Shown: in pieces, positions 29,880-41,174 of the stretch
Numbering within the stretch: position 1 is the stretch's first letter
How the letters are laid out: each line of letters begins with the position of its first letter
Origin: Wolfiporia cocos
Taxonomy: Eukaryota; Basidiomycota; Agaricomycetes; Polyporales; Phaeolaceae
Length of the DNA: 64,000 bases
Direction of reading: 5' to 3'
Assembly (NCBI GenBank): GCA_029448655.1
Contig: JACCLO010000021.1
Location: 248,001-312,000 of the forward strand
Notes under the pieces: model-generated
What the model was told of the DNA's origin: nothing
Databases searched by the model: none
The model's input: the letters and a program-made list of their open reading frames with translations, nothing else
Program-made: the position numbers and the translations under genes

Positions 29880-32346
29880 ATGGCGTCCCAGTTTGCGCGC
29901 AATGTGCTTGCGGGTCTCGTCCCTCGTCGCGAGCAGTCGGTCGGCCGCAAGACGCTGTGGACTTCAGTGGCGAGCCTCACATGGGTGCAGTGGGGCCACT
30001 TCTGGTGTGGGTGAGTCTGACGCTGCGTCTCGCTGTCGCTGTCCGCGCTGATCACTGTTCCGTATTAGGTGGATCGCATGGATCTGTGATTCCTACGACT
30101 TTTTCAGCGTGTCTTTGAGCGTCACGAACCTGGAGGCACAGTTCAACAAGAGCGCCAACACGATCGTGCGCATATACTCAGCCTCCGAGGCTTGTTGCAT
30201 CACTCTGACTCATTTTTGCAGACCACAGCTATCACGTTAACGCTGTTGTTCCGACCACTTGGTGCAGTGAGTACTTCTTAGAGACATTGTATGCGCCTAC
30301 TAGAGGGCCACAACCGCGAGTTCGATGCGGCACGCCGTGTTCACGGTGTTAATTTGTGTTCCGCAATCCGTGCTTGACGGGCCTAACCCTTTGCGTCATG
30401 GTGCTGATAGTGTTCATGATTGGGGCACATCAACCTGCGCCCGAGGCTACCTTTACTTTCGTTCTGGAAAGATGATTCCGAGAGCAACGAAAATACTGAC
30501 AGTGGCTGTCACAGGCTATATTCGGCATCCTATCTGATCGGTATGGCCGCAAGTGGCCACTCGTCGCCAACCTGCTCATCGCTGCCGCCTTCGAGCTCGG
30601 CTCGGGATTCGTGCAAACCTTCCCCCAGTTCCTCGCCGTCCGCTCACTCTTCGGTGTGGCTATGGGCGGCATCTGGGGCTTGGCGTCCTCTACTGCACTC
30701 GAGAATCTGCCCGTGGAGACGCGTGGACTCGCTAGTGGCTTCCTGCAGGAGGGGTACGCCGTGGGCTACTTGATTGCTGCCGTGGTCAATTTGACGCTTG
30801 TCCCGGAGACGAGTTCGGGCTGGCGCGGGCTGTTCTGGCTCGGAGCTGGCTTGTCGGTGTTATCCGCCGCATTCAGGGCGGTGCTTCCCGAGAGTGAAGT
30901 TTTCGAGCGCGCAAAGGCAGTCGAACGTGCGGCCGGGCATACGACGAGGAACAAGACAAAAGTGTTCGTGCGGGAGACGAAGGAGATGTTGAAACGCCAC
31001 TGGATACTCTGCTGCTATTCGGTGGTATTGATGACTGGTGAGTAGAGCCGAACAAACATGACCATTATCCGACTGCATGTCTCTCCAGGATTCAACTTCC
31101 TCTCGCACGGATCTCAAGTATGTAGATCTCATTCACCACCCTTTGTGATGTTAACTGGCGCACGCAGGATCTATACCCTACGTACCTTAAGACCACTAAG
31201 AACTTCGATAATCACGATGCTACTGTAGCGACAATTATCGGTAATTGCGTACGTAGTTTCCCCCTACCCCCTTGACTTATCGCTGACCACCGTGCAGGGT
31301 GCTATTGCGTACGTATGCCTCGAGGTTGCAGCTCCTTGTATATCCTGACATCCTCTCGCAAACAGAGGAGGCACGGTTGCTGGCTGGCTAAGTCAGTACA
31401 TGGGGCGTCGACTCACCATCATGTACGTTTGTCCCGATAAGCCTGGTTTGACGATGGCTCATTGCGTCCTGCCAGCCTGTTTGTGGTGATCGTCGGAGGT
31501 ACGCTCCTCGCCATGTCATTGAATGCCATCTGACGCGAGGCTCGCATAGCCTTCATTCCCCTGTGGATCCTCCCATCCTCATTCGGCGCGCTGTCTGCAG
31601 GCGCGTTCTGCCTGCAATTCGGCGTGCAGGGCGCGTGGGGAGTGGTTAGTCGAGTGCCGCCTGAGCCGACATTTCTGCGAGCTAATATGACTAAACACAT
31701 GACGCAGATTCCGATCCAACTAGCGGAAATGTCGCCGCCTGCCTTCCGCGCTACGTTCCCTGGAGTGGCGTATCAGCTTGGCAACGTGGGTGTGAACCAA
31801 GCTGGTCTCGTGAAACGCTCCACTGACGTGCGATACAGATGGTGTCTTCTGCGTCTGCACAGATTGAAACTAGTGAGCACGCTCACTTCCCCTGCGTGGC
31901 GTCGGTTCTGAATGTTTCACGCGTGAATACAGCTGCGGGCGAACACCTTAAGACCACCATTGTCAAGGACGGGAAGCCAACTGTGGTCGCAAACTATGCG
32001 ACAGTAAGCTGCTGCTCCATGTTATCTTGTTCGCGCTAATGACAGTACTCTTCTCATTCTAGGTTCAGGGTATTCTCGTCGGTGTCGTGGCCGCATTTGT
32101 CGTCCTATGCACGATTGTCGCACCCGAGTGCGTCTTCCCTCACCCGTTTTCATCTACCGCTGAAACTCGCGTTGCAGGAACCACGGGTCACACTTCGAGA
32201 AGTACAAGACGGCCTTCGAAGAGGGTGCTGGACGCGACGAGGAGATGCCCGATGACGAAGAACCCGAGATGCGCGAAACGTCGGGACCGTCAACACGCCC
32301 GGCGAGCATGCGTGAGGACATTGAGAAGGAAGACATCAAGGTATAG
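29880..32346 (+). CDS. JEN1: JEN-type monocarboxylate/proton symporter, 502 aa
   Basis: Fifteen exons from ATG 29880 to TAG 32346 sum to exactly 502 codons plus stop. The JEN signature (N-x-x-S/T-H-x-S/T-Q-D-x-x-x-T) is present as NFLSHGSQDLYPT across exons 5-6. MFS loop motifs are clear (LSDRYGRKWP after helix 2; WLSQYMGRRLTI later), with about 12 hydrophobic spans and a charged C-terminal tail (PENHGSHFEKYK, then Glu/Asp-rich). The family imports lactate, pyruvate and similar acids with protons at the plasma membrane and is usually repressed by glucose. Exon 7 is only 11 nt (31298-31308); exon 9 is 23 nt. The first intron after helix 2 is 248 nt, the others about 50. Confidence 0.9.
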
Positions 32347-32462
32347 TAAGTAGGACATGAGTTACGACTGTTATGATACATACGAGACGACTACGCTTGT
32401 ACTGCCTGTTGCTGGTTGTATACTACATTGACTTGTATGAAAATGCGTGATGTTTTTACCCA

Positions 32463-32556
32463 AAAACGCAAGGGCCTGGCTGGGAATTGAACCCGGGGCC
32501 TCCGCGCGTGCGGCGTTTAGTCAAGCGCGCGCGAATTCTCGCCCCAGCCCTCGGGC
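32463..32556 (-). other. tRNA-like relic
   Basis: On the minus strand the sequence contains a good B box (GGTTCAATTCC) with a T-arm having one mismatch, and acceptor-like ends GGGCTGG and CCAGGCC that pair at six of seven positions over a 78-nt span. The D-arm and A box are missing and no clear anticodon stem forms. It is therefore a decayed tRNA or the head of a tRNA-derived SINE rather than a working gene. It lies directly beside the GC-rich repeat region. Confidence 0.4.
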
Positions 32557-32841
32557 GCCTCCATCTGTTTGCTGCTGTTGTCATCAGGCGCCTATATACA
32601 CACGCCCGCCACCATTATCAATGTGGCTTTACACGCGCGCCTTTGGCGCCTGTCTCATCTCTCGTAGCGCCCGCCCGCGCGCTAATATACACGCGCGTTG
32701 CACGCGCGCCAATCCCTGTTTGGCACTATTGTGCCTACACGCTTGCCGTCCGCGCTCCCGCTCCCTTCCCCTCGACCTCCAGCTGGATTACGTAATGAGA
32801 AATCACGTGATATCCCTAAGAAGGAATCATATAATAAAGGG

Positions 32842-33334
32842 ACGACCGTTGCGTGGGAACTGCCATGTGCTTTTCCACGTGCGCCACGTGCTGTCCGTCG
32901 TCCCATAGGGCTCGCGCCACCGACCCGGGGAGTTGGCCAGTGTATTCCCACGCCCGGCGCCTGCAAGGCGCGCGTTCAAAGAAAAACGTTTCGCGCGTCC
33001 TCCCTGCGCTGTGCCACGGGGATTTTGTAGCTGTTGTAACGTAGATGGCCTGTACTGTAGATACACGCGATGAGTTAAGAGAATTCAGGGAGTTTTTTGA
33101 GGCACCACACAATGTTACAAGCGAAGCGACGACGACACCGAGCATCAGCGAGGTGGAGGAAGTGGCTGAGCGGGCAGAGAACAAAAGACAGGTGCAACAG
33201 GGTGATCACACACCCTGGAGGTTGGGTGGACTCATAATGTCTCCATCCAGTGTTTTTTTCCCTTATTCTATTAGTTATCTCACTTAAGTGACAATTGATA
33301 TTCGTGGCGAAGCCATGGGTAATTAAACTCGTCT
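32842..33334. repeat. Tandem repeat unit 1 (about 490 bp)
   Basis: Shares most of its length with 33343-33757: tgcttttccacgtg near the start, then cgacaccgagcatcagcgag, then gtggctgagcgggcagaga, and a shared end with acttaagtgacaattga and gggtaattaaactcgt. It contains two adjacent CACGTG palindromes. It has no coding frame of note. It carries about 80 bp that unit 2 lacks. Confidence 0.75.
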
Positions 33335-33342
33335 AAATACTA

Positions 33343-33757
33343 AAGGGCCGTGGATTGCGTGGGAACGGCCATGTGCTTTTCCACGTGTGCCACGTGCTGT
33401 CCGACGTCCCATAGGGCTCGCGCCACCGACCCAGGAAGTTGGCCAGTGGATTCCCACGCCCGGCGCCTGCAAGGCGCGCGCGTTCAGCCGCGTCCTCCCT
33501 GCGCTGTGCCACGGGCTTTTGTAACGTAAATAGCCTGTAATGTAGATACATGCCAGAAATTTCAGGAGATTTTGAGGGACCACATTTGTGGACACAAGAT
33601 TACAAGCTCAGCGACAACGACACCGAGCATCAGCGAGGTGTCGGAAGTGGCTGAGCGGGCAGAGACGGGTTGGGCGGACATGTTCTTATTCTATTAATTA
33701 TCATACTTAAGTGACAATTGACATCCGTGGCGAAGCCGCGGGTAATTAAACTCGTCA
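33343..33757. repeat. Tandem repeat unit 2 (about 415 bp)
   Basis: Second copy, in the same orientation and only about 8 bp after unit 1. The segment tggctgagcgg fits the RNA polymerase III A-box consensus, but no matching B box follows. The unit is non-coding and ends only about 140 bp downstream of the KRE33 stop codon, so it may lie in that gene's 3' untranslated region. Its class (MITE, SINE fragment or local duplication) is unresolved. Confidence 0.72.
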
Positions 33758-33893
33758 TACTACTAGACCACCAGGCCAACATCAACAGTTGATTATAGTA
33801 CCTATATAATACCTGGCTTATGCAGGCAGTGTCCCAGTGGCATATCATCGACTACGAAAAACTCTACATTGCGCACAATATTAGCCGCTTGCA

Positions 33894-36800
33894 CTACCGC
33901 TTCGCCTTCTTCGTATTGCGCCGTGCCGACTTCTTCTCCTTCTCACTCTTCTTCTCCGTGTCATCAGCTTTCCTCTTTTGCCCTGCGACCGTGGTCGTTA
34001 CGCTGACCACGGTCGATTTCCCCGAGCCGCCTCCGTTCGCGAGCTTCGCTACTTGCGCTTCAGCCACGCTCCAGTTTGCAGAGGCGTCGTCAATGGCATA
34101 TCTATCATGAAACGGACACCCTCGCGTCAGTCGATAAACGCATGCACGGGACTCCTGCTTACTTGCTTAGATCGAGCGAGTCGATCATCTCCCTTTGCTT
34201 CTCCCGCAACGCCTTTGTTGCTTCGTTTCCAGCGTCTTTCAGTTCATCCGCGAGACTCGTCTCCACAGGCTTCCAGTTTGTCCCCTCGTTTTGGGCGAGG
34301 CGCGACGCCTGAGGCTCTTCTGGGAGTTCAGCGCTGATTGCCATTTTCTGAATATCGAGCAGTCGCTTGCTGATTTTCTTGATGACCTTGACAAACAACG
34401 CGAGCGCCTGAGAAACTGGGAGTTGCAACTCGGCCTGATACAAAGAAGGCGATCAGTAGAACGACATGCAGTGAATGCGACTGCGGCGTACCTCCACCTC
34501 TTCGATCGTCTTGCGCTGAAGACCCAATGCGAGCAAGATGGAGCTCTGCACCGCACTCAGGTGTGCCTCCTCTCCCAGCCTCTTTTCAAAGTACAACGAA
34601 GCGACTGTTGGCAACAGATCCATAATTACGTGATAGTCGAGCATGTTGTTTGAATACGACTCCAATCGCTTCAGATCAAATGGCGATAGGAGAATCGACA
34701 TCTCGGCATGAGTAAGCTCTGCAACGACGATATAAGGCAACGAGAAGCAGCATTTGGAATCTATATCAGACCTTTATTGCCTTCGCTCTGGAGCTTCTTC
34801 ACACCACTGTTCGCTGCCTCCAGTATACTGAGGGACATCACGCTACTAAATTCACGGAACTTGAACGACAGCAATGATACAAAGCGCCGCCGGAAGTCTG
34901 GAAGAACCGTCATCACTTCCAAGCGAATTCACATGAATGACGGAGCACACCTTTGGAGAACTCTCCGAGCCATTCGAGCTCACTGTCCGTAGAGGTGTTC
35001 AAACCGCGTACCATCACGCACGTGTGTTCGCCCGTGAGCTCGCTGGTGGTCTGACGGATGTACAGCGGGGAGTATCCTGCCCTCTTCCAGAATCTGACAG
35101 AGCAGGTCAGTGAGTGTACTTCGCGCGAACACTAAACACACAGACCTCAGAAGTTGAGGAGTCAGCCCGTACGAGACGCCAAGGTAGTCCAGTGTCTCTG
35201 GCTTGCGCTCTGTGAGCCGCTGCAACAGCGGTGGCATTGCTGTTGCCGCGCGGATGGTGGGCTTGTCTGTCAGCAGCGATGTCGACTGCCATGGCGGCGA
35301 TAAGCCTCGAACTCTGAGTAGTCATCGATCCACTGACCTCATCAATAGCGGATGGATCGGGGTATGATGGCTCAGGCTGTGACACCTCGTCCAAGTTGAA
35401 ATACTCCCCGCTGTAAAACGAGTTGAGGGCTTGCAATGCGCGCGAACCATAGCCCATCTTACGTCCAGGGCGTCAATATGAGGGTACGTCGTAAAGTCAA
35501 ATGGACGTACGTTAGCATAATCAGGATGCGTTGCTATCCGCACAATGCGAGCGCCAGACAGCAATGCAAACTTGTTCTCCTGGAATTGCTGCGCAATGAG
35601 CCAGGGGATCATGTCACCACCGGCACGGAATCCACGGCTGAGCCCATCCAGGATCGCTTGCTTGCTGATGCTACCCTCGAGCGCGACCTGCAGCACAACG
35701 AGCGGTTCAGGGAGGTGGCTCTCGTCGTCTTTGATGGGCGGCAGAAGGACAAAGAGGTGATGTGCGGGCGCATCCGAGAGTAACTGCAAGTCGTTTGGCT
35801 GGTTCTTGTAATGACTCGCGACGTACAGAGCCATCATGCGCTGCAAGAACACTTCCGATGCAGGATGATAGCTGAATAGTGTATCACGCGAGACATAGAA
35901 CAGCTCGCACTGTGACGGATGCGGCGTCGCGTGCATGTTCGCCCTGGGCACGATCGTCGCATCCAGGCAGAGTAGGCTGTTGAGCCACTTCTCGATCTTA
36001 TCCCCAGCAGCATATCTGATGGGGGTCTCGAGCTTGATCTCGCGCAGCGTACGCGCTTTCGGAGGCGCCTTTGCAAGAGGCTTTTTGGAGGACGAGGACG
36101 TAGCGGCGCCTTCTTCCGCGGCCACTGCATCCTTATTCAAAGACGGCCGCGTACTCTCGCGCAGTTGCTGAATGAGCTTGAGGGAGAGCGAACGGCCGGT
36201 ACCTTCGTAGCCATTTATCGTCGATGCCATGAAGACAAGGTAAGGGCCGATGAGGTTGCGGACAAGAGGCAGGGGAATGGCCGCGGCTTCATCGATAATA
36301 ACCAGCTCTGCCTGGCCCAAGACGTGCGCATCTTGCGGTTGAATGTACTGGTTCCTGACATGAGCACGCATAGATGATGGTAACGAGGAGAGAACATACC
36401 TGTATCGTTTGACGGTGTTGACGGAAGACATTCACACGAACAATGGCTTTGTTGAAGTCGGGATTCGTACTTTGCGCTATGTCGTAGTCTAGATGCTCCT
36501 CATAGCCGAGCACATCCATACCCTTGAATATGAAGTCGAAGAGCGTCTTCAAGTTCTCCGGGCTAGGACTGGTGACGAAGATGTTCGAGTACCCATGCGC
36601 GAGCGCTGCAGCGATCGCCAAGCCCAGTGCCGCAGACTTACCACGGCCACGCGCAGCGGTCAGCGTCACCGTCGAGGACAGCGTCTTCTCCGCGATCGCA
36701 TCGACGAACGTGAGAATCGCCTGCGCTTGGTCGAGTGTCTTCGCAAGCTTGACCAGCTCTCCGATTGGCTTCGTATCCGCGAGGCTGTCCTTCAAGTCCT

Positions 36801-38013
36801 TCAGCTCAGACTCGGCCTTGCCCTTCCCGCGCTCCTCCTCAATAGGGGCAATGTCCTTACCACGCGAGATGGGAAGCACGTTTAGCTCGTCGTCGAGCAC
36901 GAGACAGTCCTCGCACGATCCCAGTGAGAGAATGAACCGCTCGTTGAAGCGGGCGACGACGGTATCGTGTGCGGATGTGCGGTACCGGGAGTGAACGTCC
37001 TGGAATGCCGTTAGTTTGAGTGCACATGGCGCATCCATGCACGTACCATGGTCATAGTATAGAGCTGCCTCAAGGATGTCATCGTTTTAAGGAGGATGAC
37101 GACAAGTCCACCACCCTCGACAGTCTCGATGGTACGCGCCAGCAGATTCGGCGTAATAGCCTCGAAGTCTTGCAGGACACACATGCCATACGTCTGACCA
37201 AGAATCTTTTGTGACTCCTTATAGTACCTGTACAGAACGTAAATCTCGCCATCACCCAAGAGGGAGGAAGCTGCTCACGTGTAACGGATGTCCGTAACCG
37301 TGATGAAAATCTCGAACGGATCCTGCTCGTTTGGCTCCCGAATCCCGCGCTTGACATCGCGCTTGATCTTGGCTTCACGCTTTTTACGATGACTGAACAT
37401 GGGGTGGTGAGTATGAGTTGACCACCGTTGTGAAAGCAGGACAGTTGACAGCAGAAGATTGTGCATGACACGACAATGCAGCGAATGTCCATCCAATATG
37501 ACACGCAGACACGAGAAATGCGGTGTGCGACAGTCGAGGAAGGCTGATCTGCACCATTGCACTCGGGAATGCGTCAAGTACTACGGAACAGACCAAGCCT
37601 CCAGCGGGTGTTATAATTATGAATGCAGAATGAAGCAAGATAGCTTCACCCACATTCAGGTGAGGTTGAGCAACGCAACCGTGGGAGAACTAATGGATGG
37701 GTAGCCTCCGCACACAGTAATCATTCCTCGAGTTTTAATGAATTAAAGATGTTCTGCCTCGTACCTACTAAAACCCAATTCCTTCTTGTAACACCACAAC
37801 ACCGAGGGCCGAGCAGAGACCCGAGCTTGCGATAGCAAGAAATGCAGATTCACAATCTGCAAGGATTGGTGAGGGCTTTCTCGTTTACAATCGCTCCTTA
37901 CACCGTACCTGATCCCTTCCCTTGTCTCCTACGAGGACTATAAACGAGCGGTGATTTTTCTTGACATTGTTGTTGATTAGAATAGGGAGACGAGGGTCAA
38001 GCTGTTTCCTCAT
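33894..38013 (-). CDS. KRE33: RNA cytidine acetyltransferase NAT10/Kre33, 1054 aa
   Basis: Thirteen exons from ATG 38013 (MRKQLDPRLPILINNN) to TAG 33894 sum to 1054 codons plus stop, the usual family length. Recognisable parts in order are: N-terminal domain (SVLWCYKKELGF, SSHRKKRE); helicase-like ATPase with Walker A (TAARGRGKSAALG) and VIIDEAAAIP; the GNAT acetyltransferase core (YANMGYGSRALQ, PHYLGVSYGLT-like DYLGVSYGLTPQLLR, FWKRAGYSPLYIRQTT); and a C-terminal tRNA-binding-like region ending in a Lys/Arg-rich tail. The enzyme makes N4-acetylcytidine in 18S rRNA and in tRNA-Ser and tRNA-Leu and is needed for small-subunit biogenesis in the nucleolus. Repeat unit 2 ends about 140 bp past its stop. 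Confidence 0.96.
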
Positions 38014-38947
38014 GAGAGCTCCTGACTAGTGCGAAGATTTAGGTGTCTTTTGTGTATGCTGACCCTTCGTAGAACGTCTGAAAGTACCCCAGATAGTCCA
38101 GGCAGTGGTATCTTGCCAGAGATACAAAGACTTGATCAAGCAAGAACGGCGGATTGCTCGTAGTATTGAGCAAAGCTGATCGAATTCGTAAATTTGGGTA
38201 TATCACGGCGTGATTGGCTGTAGTATGAGCGTCTAATCAGGGCATCTATCACGCTCTCCAGTTTCGAGCTCGGGTTGTCCCGTTCCTCCATGCTATATGA
38301 TCACGCCTGGGGTTTGTTTCCACTGACGAGTAGCCTTCGGCTCGATTATTTTGCCTTCGTGATCTATTCAGCAGTCTGGAAATGCATTCCCAGCTGTGCT
38401 GGTCATCGTGACAACATCAACGATCCTATTCCCTCGAAGCTTTACACTTGCACGTAGCGCTGATACGACGAGTCGGTCATTTCCAATGTGGGATTGCTTC
38501 ATTATAACGCATTGCTTTTAGCGCCCTCAATATTGGTGTTCTTCGCTTCGGGCATCGATTCCAATCACCTTAGTGCCCGACAAGAGTCTAAATTGCTGAG
38601 ATATCACCGCGGTCTATTAGTTTGGTCCGTACTACTTTACTGGCCGTAACCTGCAGCTCCAGGGAAGGGAAAATGCGTCTTCGGCCATCCGATTTCTCGG
38701 GGCTGGGGACATCTGTTGGGCACACGGGCGTGTATGGCGCTGCGTAGTGATTGGCCGGAGCAAGATAACGATGGGCTCTCAATCAGCGGTTATATCACTA
38801 CGCTAACGCTATCTATGTGGCTCATGCGTCTGTTGCGGTGGCTACGGAGGTATATATGACACGACGAAGCCAAGTTAAGCGTGTCGCTCCTTGTTCTCGT
38901 CCTGTGCATCCCTTGGGCGTCGGATGTCTGAATCCCTAATGGACCAT
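38014..38947. other. Spacer upstream of KRE33, no gene seen
   Basis: About 0.9 kb between the divergent KRE33 and DUF6533-type genes. Short frames only. It should contain the KRE33 promoter. No repeat or RNA gene was noticed. Confidence 0.5.
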
Positions 38948-40613
38948 GTCATCCAACCGCTATGAACCTGATGACAACGGGGCTTTGGCGCAGGTTTGGC
39001 AGCGCCTGTAGGTGTTCCGTGAGTGGCGCTAGGCTTCTATTGACCACATTCAGCTATGCGGCGAGCTGTTGCGATATGGCTGTTGGCGGTGAGTTCTCAT
39101 AACACACCTCATTAGTCGATCCTCACATCGCTCTTCAAGCTCTGGTCATCTACGAGCATTTCATCACATTTCCTCAAGAAGTGCGATTGATCTGGAGGTT
39201 GAGGCTCACCGGTGGCACCGTCATCTTCTTGGCAAACAGATAATTTGTATTGCTGTATGCTATTTTCTCTATCATGGGAGTCTTCAATTGGACCTCTGCT
39301 TTAGTTTTCTTGGCCTCGAATATGGAATGTGATCGCTGAGTACAGCAGAGGTTTTTTTTCTCGTGCCGCCAACTTCTGTGAACGGGAATTTACTATGCCT
39401 CCTATAGCTGCGAGGCCGTACAAATGATGACCCTCGTACCTCAGCTTTCCTTATACGCGATCGTTCCAGGTAGGTACCAGCTAATTTGTTGGGTTGACCT
39501 CTCATCAAGCAAGCTCTCTCAGTCTTCTTGTCCTTACATGCGCATGCTATCAGCGGTTATAATTGGTACACTACGACCGTCATATTGTCCCTTGGGCTTG
39601 CACCACGTTAGCCAAATTTTCCTCAGCCTAGATGACGGGGGCTGACATGACTCCGACAGTTCTTTTGGGATCGCACGTCCCACGCAACAGTTACATATGT
39701 GGCTTCGCATCCTGTGTGTGACTTTGATCCAGCGTATTCAAACCATACTTACCACATGTATGTCGACCGTTTACTTTACTGATAGAACTAACTCATTCTG
39801 CTCACACGTAGCGGTAATTCATGGTCACATATTAGTTGTGTCTGTACTAAAGCGAATTCAGTTCTCACCATGACTCGTCTGAGCGTAGTTGCCGCCGATA
39901 CGCTCGTGCTGGCGATCACCTGGAGACATACCTATAGATTGAAGAAGGAAGCATCAAGTGCTTACATTACGTTCTCATTCCTGGCTTTGCTACTCGAGCA
40001 TGGTGTGTTAAAACGTTAATGATTGTCGCAGCGATCTCATATGTGCTTTAGGAGTGATGTTCTTCCTGTACGCAAGCATTCGACAACCTGCGTTATGGTC
40101 CTGACCTGTCGTTATCTAGGCTCCTAACATCACTTAACCTGATGCAGATCTGCACTCAGTTAATCTCTCCGCCTGAGATAGTACGTTCGGCCTGCTGCTT
40201 CATCCTTGCAATAGCTGACACGATGTTCTGCAATTGCACAGGACAGCACTAATCTCGCTGACTTTGTATCGGTGTTCATCATCCCGTATGAGTTGCTTCT
40301 ATCCGATATGATCTCCCATTAACGTACTTTGCCTGCCCACAGAACATCCTCAATCCTGATTTCGCGCAAGATCCTGCATTTACGCAACCTCATCGATGTG
40401 CACGACCTCTCTCCAGACGAGTTTCAAGATCCTGAGTATTCGGACTCTCTGCAAAGTCTCAGCTTCACCACTGCCTCCAACCTGGAAGATGACGCGGATG
40501 CGTACGAACACGGCGAGCCATTGGACTCAGCAACACAAGCACGGGGATATGATGGGATCCCTTTGGATTATCTAAAGGACTGCTCGTCCACTGCGTGTGG
40601 AATCGGCGACTAG
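38948..40613 (+). pseudogene. DUF6533-type fungal membrane protein gene, broken
   Basis: A possible start at 38948 (MSSNRYEPDD) leads to a clear DUF6533 segment at about 39123-39240 (ALVIYEHFITFPQEVRLIW, RLTGGTVIFLANR), the first two helices of these seven-span Agaricomycete proteins. At 39241 the frame hits TAA exactly where Tyr is expected (NR-stop-FVLLYAIFSIMG). Later pieces fit the family: DTLVLAITWRHTYRLKK near 39890, and the C-terminal TSSILISRKILHLRNLI with an acidic tail to 40613. Intervening helices cannot be joined in one frame. The function of the family is unknown. A few unseen introns could rescue parts, but the in-frame TAA argues for decay. Confidence 0.5.
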
Positions 40614-41174
40614 GCAAGGCATGACGGCCTGCTAAGAAGTGGCTTAGAGAGCTAGTGGATGTAAGTGGGCTGATTTGATTTGCTTGGCCAATCACTTATT
40701 GGTCAAGCACTACAGACCAAGGTTCTTGTTTATGCGATAGTCACGCTCCGTTTGCAAGCGGCAACCGAACACGAGGCGGAGTCTTGATCAGATGTGATAA
40801 TACGGCTCAAGCACTTCCTACAGGTTCACATTCTGCTGTGTATTATACTTCCCACGTATATCGACATACCACTGTACTGCGCGCGGTATAACAGTATGTT
40901 TTTGGCAGTATGTCGCTCGTCACGCATCGTCGCAACGATGATCATCCTATCGTTCAACGCCGGACCAGAGTCGAGTCAGAATGCTGGAATGAAGGGGCAA
41001 GCAGGGGTCGAATGAGATAACAAACGAATAATCATTGCCCGGGTCCAGGCAGGCACGAGGACATCAGCTGCTATCGTGCCACCCAGCCTGCAGTCGCCGT
41101 AGACAGTCGCCTTGCGCTAGGGTATACGTATAAAGAGTGCTGATAGCGCTCCGAGCCCGTTCTATCCTCCCACC
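40614..41174. other. Intergenic, no gene seen
   Basis: Spacer containing the URC1 promoter. A TATA-like gtatacgtataaagagtg at about 41122-41139 lies 36-50 bp upstream of the URC1 start codon. Nothing else stands out. Confidence 0.5.

Noticed and set aside
32447..32908. 153-codon plus-strand ORF
   Set aside because: Runs through the tRNA-like relic and low-complexity cgcgc DNA; Arg/Ala/Ser-rich with no motif.
33640..33680. tRNA gene in the tandem repeat (good A box)
   Set aside because: No B box, acceptor stem or T-arm follows.
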